Below, one piece after another: positions 12,492 through 23,700 of a stretch of DNA of 64,000 bases. The stretch's first letter is position 1. Each line of letters opens with the position of its first letter. Made by a program: the position numbers and the translations under genes. The notes under the pieces were generated by a model. That model did no database searches and was not told the DNA's origin. It saw nothing but the letters and a program-made list of their open reading frames with translations. The stretch is from Trichaptum fuscoviolaceum (taxonomy: Eukaryota; Basidiomycota; Agaricomycetes; Hymenochaetales; Trichaptaceae): contig CAJSYZ010000011.1 in assembly GCA_910574455.1 (NCBI GenBank), positions 682,001 through 746,000 of the forward strand, given 5' to 3'.

Positions 12492-12950
12492 ATATCTTTA
12501 AGCACACATACAGTACAGAAGTATTATACATCATACTCTTGCTGCCGGCGCAGAAGCAACTGCCACAGGAACAGTGCCATTGTGAGTAGCTGCCCAAACT
12601 TTCAGCAGCTGCAGCTGTATCAAATGTTGGCGCCGGTAAAAGTACAGCGTCCTCAGGATTTCCCCACCCGCCCCACATGCTCTCTTCACCATATGTGCCT
12701 ATGCCTTCATCATCCTTGCCCGTCACCCGTATTGAACCAGCGTCAAGCCAAGACCAGCACAAGCACCAAGTTTTGCCGCATGTGTAGTATGCAGGAGGTA
12801 AGTAAGGAGAAAGCTCACAAATTGGAAGGAAATAGAAACAAACATGTTCCAAGCAAATGAGAAGAGTGTGCCCAATGCGAGACCATCAATCGGGCGCTCG
12901 CCTTGAAGCATCATTCCCCTACCCACATGAGCAGCCACAGGTCCAATTCC
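12490..12950 (-). pseudogene. BSD2/NDFIP-like gene fragment
   Basis: The minus strand encodes part of a BSD2-type protein (DUF2370, relatives of yeast Bsd2 and animal NDFIP1/2), a multipass Golgi/endosome adaptor that sends metal transporters for Rsp5/NEDD4-dependent sorting. Seen in sequence: PIDGLALGTLFSFAWNMF, then SISFQFVSFLLTYLLHTTHA and AGLGLTLVQYG, which match the two conserved membrane segments closely. The N-terminal third, including the PPSY motif, is missing or scrambled. Downstream of the second helix the frame shifts, and the C-terminal sequence continues in another frame down to about 12490. It abuts CSE1 copy A on one side and copy B on the other, so it is probably another captured piece. 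A second BSD2 pseudogene lies at 34964-35718 on the opposite strand. Confidence 0.8.
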
Positions 12951-13042
12951 TGTCCGCGCTCTCGCTCACCCAGACATACCCAACCCAGTCCGGCGCACAA
13001 GTACGACCACACCCCCATTGCCGTCCTGCCCGACGACTGCGG

Positions 13043-13922
13043 GCCTCCGGGTATCAATGCGTATAAAGCTTGGCGAGCTCGAAGATCGACGTTTTGATTT
13101 GAGTGAGGAAAGAGTCGAATCGTTGGGATCACCGCGCATGACTCGAGGTCCCAAGCAAGGAACTTGGTGAGCACTCCCTGCTCGGCGCCAAAGAAAGCGG
13201 AGTGCGAGTCTTCAAAGGTGGGAGGCAGATCCTGGCACGTCATGTCGTAGAAGATTGACAGAAGCACAACCTCAGCCTGCGCCATCACTTCAGTTCCCGA
13301 CCCATTCAGATGATTGCTGGCGGTGTAATTGAAGATTTGGAGGAAGGTGCCCGAGAAGCGGCTCGAAACAAAGTTGATCATCGTGTAGAGCGAGTCCAAG
13401 CATGTTGAGGCGCGAAGATCGAGCGAGCGGTTTCGAGAACATAAACATTTGTTGGATCATTTGCAGCGTAGGGCGAGAGTGAAGAGACGAGCTGACGATG
13501 AGATCTGGCCACTGCTCGAGGAAATTGTACTTAACGAGAATGGACACGGCCTCCGCAACCTGCGCTCGTAATGTCTTGTCCGCTGGACTCGAAAGCGCGA
13601 TCATTGCGGGGACCAGCTCACCCTTCACCTGCGTCTTCTCTGCGTCCACCAAAGGCAAGTCCTCATCCTCCCATCGCCGTTTGATCGTGTTCTTGAGATA
13701 GACACTGGCTGCGAGCCGCACCGAACAGTCTTGGGAGGCAATGAGTGTGAGCTGAAGGAGGAGAGCAAAGAAAGCGGAGTGCGGGTCTTCATAGGTAGGG
13801 GGCAGATCCTGGCAGGTCAAGTCGTAGAAGATTGACAAAAACACAAAATGTTAGCAATGTTAGGGACATGTAGAATAGTTGAAAGAGAAATCAGTATAAA
13901 ACTCACGAGGACGCGTCGCCAT
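13043..13922 (-). pseudogene. CSE1/exportin-2 gene fragment, copy B
   Basis: Second copy of the rearranged CSE1 cassette, colinear with copy A from about 11335 to 12491. It starts with the same ATG context (13922), has the misplaced QDLPP piece (13766-13838) directly before exon 2, and continues with ASVYLKNTIKRRWEDED, EQWPDLI, and then the normal QDLPPTFEDSHSAFF exon (13189-13255). The CSE1 sequence breaks off near 13043 within the LYALI/RYPEA segment, where it joins sequence leading into the BSD2 fragment. Frameshifts around 13400-13500 and the missing 3' half rule out a working exportin. Small indels relative to copy A show that the two have diverged since duplication. Confidence 0.85.
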
Positions 13923-14124
13923 TAGGAGTGTCAATATGTGAGTCCGACATAAGCACAAGAAAGACAAGGACAGCGGTGGCGACAATGGCGTTGACGGACA
14001 AAGAGCGATGTCTCAGATTACGTCATTATTAGTAATCAAATCCATCAGAACTTTCGAATAGAACGCCTTCTTTATTAGGCAGGTTTAACATATAAGGCAA
14101 TTTCACGTGACCGAATGAGTTTTG

Positions 14125-14188
14125 GCGGGCGCGGCGGACAGTTGCATACCCTAAGAATACCCAGCTACCCAAGGGGTAGCGGGAATTT
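14125..14188. repeat. Cassette end with hairpin, copy B
   Basis: Same terminal sequence as at 12428-12491: GCGGGCGCGGCGGACAG, then CCCTAAGAATACCCAGC, then the hairpin GCTACCC/GGGTAGC and GGGAATT. Sequence beyond GGGAATT is unrelated to copy A. Confidence 0.6.
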
Positions 14189-15489
14189 ACATAAGCAAAA
14201 AAGGCACTCCTCAGGCAGTCACTGGCAGTGTGCCGCGTGTGTCTGCCAGTGAGTCAACCACGTTAGGCAAAAGATGTTCCCACGAGCCACCACACTTCGA
14301 ACGGGCCAAGCTCTCCGTCCAAAGACCTATCTACATCTTACTCTATGCGCATGTTTTCCCGCCGCAGACACCGCTCTCCCAGAAGGTTTGGCACTCAGCA
14401 TTTCCGCATAGCTGGACATGCAGACGCGGCTTGGAAGCACAGGATGGCCACTGTTTGGGTAAATGCAGGAGGTCTTCCACCATGCTCAGGCTGTCCACGG
14501 TACAGAGGACGACATTGCTATCACCATGATGGTGTAAGGGTGTGACAGACCCGGAGGCTAAGTATCCAAGAAAAAGTTGTAGGTGGACATCCAAGGAAAG
14601 TGTGAGCGCACCAATATCAAGTGTGGTACTGAGACTCAGACTTGGTAATGGGACAGCCTGCCAGACGGGAGACCTTTGTGGAAAGGTGCTGAATGGCAAA
14701 CTTGAATACCAACATGCTGGGTTGTTTAAGTATGTCTCTCTGTACAATGCAGGTGAAAAGTGACATATCTCAAGAGTGATGGTGAGACTTGGTGGCTGGA
14801 CTATCTGTCAGAAGGTACTACGGCAGCTCTACATCAGTCACTCAATAATTTAAAGCAAGCCAGGGAGCTTGCCACATTAGTGGACCCATGTGGGACAAGA
14901 AGTAAAACAATCAAGAAAAACTACATCCTCTAAAGACTTGAGTAGTAATGTTGGGTCAATGCAACAGATTAAATTAATAGAGTTACTCTAATTTAAGTGC
15001 AAATTAATAACTTAAGAGCATATTACTTACTTCCATACCTACTTACACTCCGGCAACGACGGGGATATATGCTGGTTTTTTTTGTATGAGTGGCCCGGGC
15101 AGAGCTTGACTCATATGAGTCGACTCAATCTCAGGACACCATTCAAGTTCGTGCCAGCGGGTGGTAGCAGCTTGAAGCGCGTTCTCGGTTTCATTAGCAT
15201 GTGCGTCAAACGATAAATAACTTATACAGAATTTGACTTATACGCATGCAGTTCCTCGATTCTGACCGCTACGCCGGAAGTTTATAAAGGCTCAGTTCCA
15301 AGCGAGAACGTGACCGTTGCAGCAGCGGATGTCTAATACTAAGAGCAAAGAGTAAACTCTATATCACAAATAATTAACTCAGTCCCAGGTACCCATCTAG
15401 AATCTGAAGAACAAAGCTTCCATAAGATTGAAGCAATGAGAATGTAGTCCAGTGAAAGTGAAGAAGTCCCAAAAGGCAGCGGAATTAGA
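14189..15489. other. Intergenic stretch, no gene recognised
   Basis: No family motif is visible. 14230-14760 is open in short frames on both strands and may be an eroded transposon remnant. 14960-15050 is AT-rich. The 3' flank of the five-WSC oxidase gene begins close to 15490. Confidence 0.35.
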
Positions 15490-18400
15490 TTAAACACCTG
15501 GGCGAGTGAAGTCGGCGAAAGGAGGCCAATTACCCAAATGCGCTGGGTCACCTCCGATCCTAACCCATTGAGAGTAAGAAGGTGTTCCGTTGTCAAGAAC
15601 GAAGAGCTGAAACCAGCTCGGAGGGCAAACATGCGCGTTTGGCGGAGCGGTAATAGTACAAGTGCTTCCGACGCATGCGAAGGCTGGGAAGATAACACGG
15701 TTGTTCATGCTATTGCCATGCGTGCTGGATACTGCAGCGATTAAGGATACTTTCATCGTGCTTGTGGTTCCAGAATGCAGGGTGACTGTTATCGGATATT
15801 GCCCTCCGTATGCCCAGTCGGTATTCGCGATGGCGTATGTCGGCTGTGGGAGTCCTTTAGATAGGTATGGCGGGACATAAACTTCAACGCGATACTCCTG
15901 TGGGAAGCGAGAGTCTTCGGGATCGGACCCGGACACCAGTACACGTCCGTCTTGAAGTAGAATGGCCTCTGAATGATACATACGGTCTACTATCGTTGTA
16001 TTTAGAAGAGAGAACCGTGATCCAAGGGCTTGGCTCGGGTCGTATAGCAAAGCTTGGAGATTCGGTTCCGTAGCGAGACCAAAGCCGGCTACCCCTTGCT
16101 GGGCGCCATTCAAGATCATATACGTGCCGTCTGGAAGAGGCACCATGCAGGTCATAACTCGCTTCGATGGCATGCGCTCGATCGTCCACTGAGCTCCCGG
16201 TACATCCGGAGTGATTGAAACGCAGTTATCCAACGCAACGGCCGGACCGAGAGTAGAGCCTCCGCATACCATGACAACAGCGGGGTCAGTATACGGCGCA
16301 TGTTGAGGAAGCATGACGGCGGTTCCCTCCATCGGATATGTACGACCAGCGGTGAAGTCGTTGACGGCTCCAGGAAGATTTGGCAGAGTCCTTGTAGTAG
16401 CAAATGTTGCTTCATTGAGAATCCGTGCCTCGTTATAGTATATGACAAGGATCCCTCCGCCCGGAAGGACAAAGCAGAAAGGATATAGGTTATAAGGGTC
16501 AGTGCGCTGCAACCAGTCCATCGTCAGAACAGTGTCACCACCGGGAACTCGAGGCATGATCTCCAAGCTGGGCACTGGTGGCCCATTGGAACCATCTTCG
16601 CCACCGACAACTAGGATGCTGCCATTTGCCATGATCATAGCCGAAGGGTACCATCGCCCACGTTGAAGAGAGATCTCGTCCACGTTCTCTTGCCAGTCAT
16701 TCTTACCCTGAACACCGGGTTTCCCGTCTGGAAGATAAAACCGAACACCGTATGTGGATTCGAGAGACCAACCCCCAATGTTTATCTGGCGACCACCCTT
16801 GTCCGGAAGGATGATGCTAGCCGAGCAGAACACATCGCTCTTCACATGCATTGTTCGCCAAGCGGCATTGTAGTTGTTCACCAGAGAGAGGTCGAGTTCA
16901 TAAGCACCGGTAGAGTTCGGTGGACCAGTGCCGTACTTTTCGACGAAAGTGACTTTGTTGTTCACCCCGAGTGTGGCGACGAGAGGAACGACAGGAGATC
17001 CGATGAGGAATTCGTAGTGCCCTGAAATGAGTGGCTTATGCCAAGTCTGAAGAGAGTTGCCAACCCATTCATAGTAGGAAAGGCGATTTGAGCCTCCGCA
17101 TAAATGTGTTGGATCTCCGGAGCAGGACATGGAACAGTCAGTCTCCGGGGCCACAGCTCCTCCATTATTTTGAATGTCCTCAACGTCCCCGCAGTCTGAA
17201 AGATCAAGTTAGCTCACTAGGACGGGTGAGTGGAGTGACACTTACAGCACTCATCCGAATATTCCATTCCGCCCGCCGGGTAGCCGTACTTAGAGCATAA
17301 ACTTAAGCAATTTGTTGCCGAGTTGTTGTTTTGGAGGATGAGCTTGTATGGCCAGACCTTCTTTGCGCCAGGCTCAGCCAAACAACCTTTATATGACCAG
17401 GAGCCCGGAAGACCTGACGTCTGTTGTACTGGAACGGGATAAGCAGTAACTGAGGCAGTCGACGAGTACAATGAAATACGGTTCGGTCCACCGCATGCCT
17501 CTGTCGCTTTTCCTGAGCATCCCATGTCGCAATCGGTGTCTGTTGCTGCAAGTTTACCTCCGTTTGCAACGTAGTTACTGCAGAAACATTGAGTGCTGTA
17601 TTCAGTGCCAGCCAACGAATATCCGAGACCGCTGCAGGTAGAAACGCAGTTTTCGATTGTTAAGGAGTTGCTGTCTGGTTGTTGAGTGGTGAGGATCCGA
17701 CCATTAACCCCGTCACTGATGGGAAGAGTAAATAAACGTATGGCAGAGGTTGAGATGCACTTAACAACTTACATATAGCATCCAGCGTAATGCCACGATC
17801 CAGGTAGACCTGACTTCACTGGACTAACGTTCGAACTTCCTCCATTTCCGGCAGGCGGGGTCGGATTTTGTTGAGATGGTAATTGTCCATTATATCTGAA
17901 CATGTTGAGCCTGTTCGGCCCGCCGCAAATCTCACTAGCATCCCCAGAGCAAGCCATGTCACATAGTGCATTTCCATCAGGTGCGGGGCCTCCGGAATTC
18001 CTTATGATCGAATCGCAGTAGCATTCGTTAGAGTACTCTACACCAGCATAAGGGAATCCTGAATTGAAGCACGCTGCCGTGCATCCCTCAATGGTGTTCG
18101 CCCCGTTCATATTCACAGCGACAGTGAGCGTACGCGCGTTGACATTGTCAGTGTAGCACCCGACGCTCATCCAGCCCGATGTTCCGGTAGGCAATGTTTG
18201 TGACGTTGTTTGAGTAGCGGTGGAGGCCGCAGTCGTAGGAGAGGCAAATGTTCCGTTGAATGCGTAGACATTCAACCGAAATGAACCTCCACATAATTCT
18301 GACGGGTCTCCTGCGCAAGCCATCGTGCATCCATCAAGAACAGGGGTTCCCGAGTTGTAGAATTCGTTTGCACAATCTGAGAAGAGTTTCAATAACAATA

Positions 18401-19172
18401 CGACGGATGAGTGAGGTACTTACAGCATTCTTGTGAATATTCCATTCCGGCTAAGAGGTAGCCTTGCTCCTGGCAAGCTGCAGTACACGACTCCGCTGTC
18501 ACTGCGCCAATGGTCGCGATTGATGTTGGGAGTGTGCGAGCGGCTGTGTCATCTCTGATTGTACCGACTACATCAGATGTGTACGGACAAAAATAAAAAG
18601 ATAGCATACGTGAAGCATCCTAATGAGTCCCAAGGCCCTACGGTTTGCTCGGATGAGGGGCCGGCTGGAGGATTCTGGCCGCTCCAGAAGATGTTGAGAC
18701 GGTTTGGTCCGCCACAAGCCTCCGTCGACATTCCGGTGCATCCCATGTCACAGTCCGACGCCAATTCTTTCGTTCCCGTGGGAGCAATGGTATTTGCACA
18801 ATCTCATATGACTTTGGAGTCAATACTTTCTAACTGAACGATACGATGCTGGTACTTACAACATTCCTGGGAGTACTCGGTTCCGGCGTAGACGTAATTG
18901 GCATTGCTACAGAAAGTAATGCAAGCCTCGATGGTCATACCTGTGGTGTCTGTGAAGGACTTCGAGGAGAGCGTTCGAGCAGCAGTCGAATCAAGATAGC
19001 ATCCCTTGGAAGACCAGCCGTCTGGAAGGTTGGCCGGCACCGTCACATCGCGCAACTTGATTGACGGAAGTGCATAAGCCAGGGAAATCTGCAAGAGCTG
19101 ATAAATAAGGATGTCAATACTGAGGTCATGGAACCATACCGGAGCAAGGGGAAGAATGAGCAGCTTTAGCAT
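15490..19172 (-). CDS. Copper radical oxidase with five WSC domains
   Basis: Secreted copper radical oxidase like the gene at 6172-8344, but with a string of five cysteine-rich WSC domains (putative carbohydrate-binding) before the oxidase domain. Start at 19172 gives MLKLLILPLAP, then an intron and a signal-like LLQISLAYALP. WSC domains lie at about 19020-18690 (GWSSKGCYLDS ... ACGGPNRLNIF), 18630-18260 (WDSLGCF ... LCGGSFRLNVY), 18175-17905 (GWMSVGCYTDN ... ICGGPNRLNMF), 17800-17470 (WHYAGCY ... ACGGPNRISLY) and 17400-17070 (WSYKGCLAEP ... LCGGSNRLSYYEW). Introns commonly fall just after the ECC of each domain. The oxidase exon (about 17190-15490) keeps DVFCSAS, RGRWYPS, RMYHSEA and STHGNSMNNR for copper and radical-cofactor binding. 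It ends with FTRPGV, matching the paralogue. The reaction is known for the family; substrate and wall target are inferred. Confidence 0.92.
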
Positions 19173-20789
19173 AGTAGTAGCGAGCGTGGGTGCCGAGCTT
19201 GGCGCAAGTGTAGGGAGAGGACGAGCGACAATTGCTCAAAGACAAGGTTGAAATCTTCTTGAAGGACGGGAGATACAATTCGGGGAAGACAATGATACGA
19301 ACACGAATCATCTTTTCCCCATGAGTTTTTAAGGCCGGGTGGAGGCGAAGAGTGGCGAACAAAGGGAGGAGTAGAAGCAGGACGAGAACGATTGAATGTA
19401 AAACGCCGGTAAAGGACGAGCTGTATAATGTGAACAGTTGAATACCAACAGAAATGAATGGAGATTGAGTGGTGCGTAATCGCTATTCCTCAACATGCAT
19501 ACGAGGTACCTACTACTGGCGTCTAAATACGGTGAGCTGGGCCTGGGCCACTTTCGAGAAGGTGCAAACGCTGATCCTCAAGCTGTGGCAAGATCCGGGT
19601 AATATGAAGCGATGATCGTACAGGAACGACAGCTACTGGATCTTTTCTTCTCCGTTAGCCCCTTCTGAAGCGCCGAGATACGCTTGTCATATCAGCGCAT
19701 GACCTCCATGCTAACGAGTGACCTCAAAAAGTAAGTACAACCATAATGCAGACAGCATAGGCTACCCCCCTCGCGCCGGTATTTGAGCGGGTGATGGGTG
19801 CTGAAAGGGTTTGGTATCGGGAAATGTGACTTGAAAATGCACCGTGACTTTATGAGCTGTCCCTGTGTCGTTGTCAGTTGATGTCGTCGCAGATTATAGA
19901 CATCCGATCCTCTTCAGCAAAACCATCTTAGGGTTAATCGACTGAAGTAGCGTGGAGTAATGTATCGGTCGAAAGGCAAGTCGAGAGAACCGATAAGGTC
20001 CTCGTTGAAACCATGAATACAGAGGTGAAAGCAGTAAGAATAGCGAATTCTGAAACGAGAGTGCATATGTGAATAACGATTGCCATACATTTCCTTGCAT
20101 TGACTGTAGCACCCGAGACTTTCCTCCGTTGACTACGCTGTACGATGTTGTGTATCTTTCTGTGTAAGATACGTCTTTCCCAGATTTGCGATCTGGCACA
20201 TCGACTGTAGGGCCGTGTTCGAGATGAAGAGCTGTTATCGTAAACCAAACTAGAAAAGTTCAAGGGCCACTACGAATACAATGTCCAGGCTAGCCCGAGT
20301 AGCTCTCTAGAGGGAAGATATTTAAAGGGTACGATAGAGTAGAAATAAATAGCGAGACTCACCCTCATTCTGACTACCCACTCTACTTATCATATAACCT
20401 TAATCGCACACTTCAGAGGAGGCAGGCCTTTGACAAGATTATAAGTATTCCTGCCCCCGATGACTTCACCTGGTGGTGCGAAGGATAAAAAAGACTGTAC
20501 AGACTTCCGTGAAGACTGCCAGGCCTGGTCATCAATGGCAGTCGTTTGTTTGCCAGTGTTCAACTTCAACTTGAAGTTGAAGCCTGAGCCTGAGGCCGCC
20601 GTTACATAATGCAGTGATGCCACTGGCAGCCTGAGCCTGAGCACACTGGCAGAAAAGGCAATTCCCGTCTTTTAGAAGTTACAACTTCATTCAGTCTCAA
20701 TAGTTGTCCTTTACTCCTCTACATATCGTTGATCAAATTCAAGTCTCTACGTCGCGCCTCCCGACGTGATTGAAGGCGTGCTCGTAGCT
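19173..20789. other. Divergent intergenic region between oxidase and SAC3
   Basis: This is the shared upstream region of the five-WSC oxidase (minus) and SAC3 (plus). A minus-strand frame of about 100 codons at 19894-20199 has no family motif. 20520-20655 holds a near-perfect palindrome, CTTCAACTTGAAGTTGAAG, followed by two copies of GCCTGAGCCTGAG, with CACTGGCAG-type repeats on each side, perhaps a small transposon remnant. Confidence 0.4.
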
Positions 20790-23700
20790 ATGAGCGATGG
20801 TGTCGCCCACGGTCAATCACTCTCACCGCACAAAGCTCGTCAACCGCGAAGGAGTTCACCACTTCCTCAGTCAAGTCGGGGCTCGGAGGCACTTCATCCG
20901 CGTTCGAAGAACAAGACATGGGTGAGTGGTGCTTCTCGAAGCCATACACCAACGACTGCGTCGGAAGGGAAATGGGAACGAGGAGGGCATCGAGGTCGTG
21001 GTAGAGGAACGCACCTTGTCAACGGACACGCTTCGCGTCAGGCGCAACCAGTGGGCACGACAGAGGGTGGAGGAATGGAAGCGAATGGACTACCGCCGTC
21101 CTCGAAGTGGACCGAGGTGTTAACTACTCAACAGAATGGAGCTTCGAAAACTTGGGAAGAGGTATGTTATTCAATATTCAAACTATTGCCACTTGCATTA
21201 GCAGCACGCCGACCCGTCCACAGCTCGTGAAGGCGCGAGAAGAGGAACGAACGCGAGCCATACGCGAGGGAAAGATGGATGATCCTACGGTAGCAAAGCG
21301 CCTCGAAGATGCTATCACAATCGTTGGTACTTGTCAGGACATGTGCCCCGAGTTCGAACGTTACAGGCGAGAGAGGGAGAATAACTTGGACAAATGGGAA
21401 TGTGTGCGTCTGTATCATTCAAACAACGTTACAAGGACGCCGATTCTTCACTTTGGTATAGATTATAGGTCCTGATGGGAAGCCTACGAGGAAAGTTGAC
21501 CATGCTCGGGCGGTTAAGATTTACGAACGTGGTCAAGGTGACAAAATTATCCCGTCAGATTTGCGACCTGCGCCGGTCCTCAAGGTATGGTCTTTGTACT
21601 TTGAATGATGTGTGCTAACTCTCTCTAGCGCACTCTCGACTATCTCTTTCACGACCTCCTCCCTCAAGGAGGGTTTGCGGACACTCAGGCCTTCGTGCGG
21701 GACAGGTCTCGCGCAGTCCGTAATGACTTTACGATCCAGCAAGACCGGGGCCCCATTGCAATTGATTGTCATGAACGCTGTGCACGCTTCCACATCCTTT
21801 CGTTGCATTTGATGTCCGGCGTGTCTGGCTTCGATGGGGCTCTTGAGACTCAGCAGCTTATGAATTGTGCGTTCATTGAAACCTCTGCTCAGTCACAAAC
21901 TAATGGCAGCTATAGCTCTTCTGTCCTTGAGAGAGTTCTATGACGATCAACGAGGGGTGTATCAATCGCCCAACGAACTTGAAATGCGAGTATACTACCG
22001 GCTGGGTCTTATTCGGGATGTGAGAGCTCGCAGTGATCAGGCACCACCGCATGTGACAGCAGATCCGGCTTTTCAACTCATCAATCGCTTTCGGACCCAA
22101 GTTCAGGAGGCCAGTCAACCCATCATGAAGTATACGAAACTTAAAGTCTCAGCGGATGCAATGCAAACCTTTGCTGAGCTTGTGCGTGTCTTAGCAGAGC
22201 GAAGGAGCACAGTGATGATCTATCTCATTGCGTGCTTTTTGGAGAACATATTTGGGAAGGACACAATCGATGATATCGAGATGCTGAGAGGGTCACTGAC
22301 CATATTGGATATCATCGATGGGAACTCAGATCATGGTCTTCAAACAGAGACACTGGAGAACGTTGAGATACAAGACGAGGAAATGGGCGATGATGAGACG
22401 ACTGGAGTAGAAGAAGATGAGCTTAGTGCTTTCATTGAAAATGATACCGGTAATGAGGAGGACTCTGAAGCAACACAAGATGTTCAGGAGCCCGACGCTC
22501 CTCTTCCCTCACCGTTGAAAAGAGGGGCTACGCAATGGCTAAAGGAGAATTTCGGTGCTGCTCCCATGCCATCCGCTTCATCAGGTGCATTTCTTTCTAT
22601 TTAATCAGTACAATTTGCAATCCTGACCACTTGGCATAGAACTTCAATCACTGTCGACTGGTTTCCTTAACGGAAGTGGTACTCTTCCCCCGTCAACCAC
22701 CAGTACTCTCGGATCTCTCGGAAGTAGCTCGTCTGATCCAACAGCGGGTTCGGGATTTAGCAAACTTATAGGATCGTCCACTATACTAGGAACAACGGGA
22801 GTGGCTACCGCACCCACTTCAGTCTTCGGGAAACTTACAGGTTCTCCCTTTGGATCTAACGGGAACATATTTGGGGGCCCCGTTTTCGGCTCTCCGTCTG
22901 ATAGCACAGATGGAGTGAAACTTCCAACCAAGTCGAATTCCGCACCAACTTTACCACAGTCACTGCAGCCTCAAACCTCGCCCGCTCCTTTCAATCTACC
23001 AAAGGGTGCATTCACATCTAGATCACTTGGTGATGCACCTCCTCTTAGCTCAGAGGGCGAAGAAGAGAAGCTACCCCCCTCTGAGAAGATTGATACAGCT
23101 CCCCCACCACCATTCGCTCCGAGACAACCTATACCTACGTCGTCGTCCTTCCCCCCTACTCGAATCTCTTCAAACTTGAATCCTATTGCACAGACCTTTG
23201 TACCACAATCAAGCCATTCGTCTCTTACTTTTACTCCCCCATCTGCATCTCCTATCACCAAGGCTAATCTGACTCCATTGCGAACGGACTCGCTGTTGCA
23301 TAGTCTCATTGACCCCAACAGACAGTCGTTCTCTACACCGACTTCGACAACTCCTTCATTATCTTTTCCGTCACCGGCAAGAAAGCCAAATGGCTCTCCT
23401 CTTACAATCAATACTAGCGTAGGGGGTTCTGGACAGACTCGCAAGAGCATTGCCATTGACTCCCCGATAGGCCCTCCACCTCTTCACCGACACGGTCCGA
23501 TTTCTTTACCAGGTACTCCTGTGCTCATGAATCCCCCACCTCATGTAGCACCATCCACTCCCATGACCTCTTTCGACTACTCCAGTCCTGTTGTGAGAAC
23601 GCCCGCCCAACAGATACCTGTACAAACGTCCAGTTACCTTGGACTATCGGTCGGGACTCCGGAAGTAAAATCTCCGTCTAAATTACGCGAAGTCTTTCAG

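Noticed and set aside
10759..13922. Two functional CSE1 genes
   Set aside because: Both lack the 3' half, contain frameshifts and share a misplaced exon piece, so they cannot encode a working exportin.
14230..14760. Transposase-like remnant
   Set aside because: Many stops in every frame and no recognisable transposase motif; only the location near other mobile DNA suggested it.
19894..20199. 101-codon minus-strand gene upstream of SAC3
   Set aside because: No motif, and an in-frame stop upstream breaks the longer reading that looked attractive.
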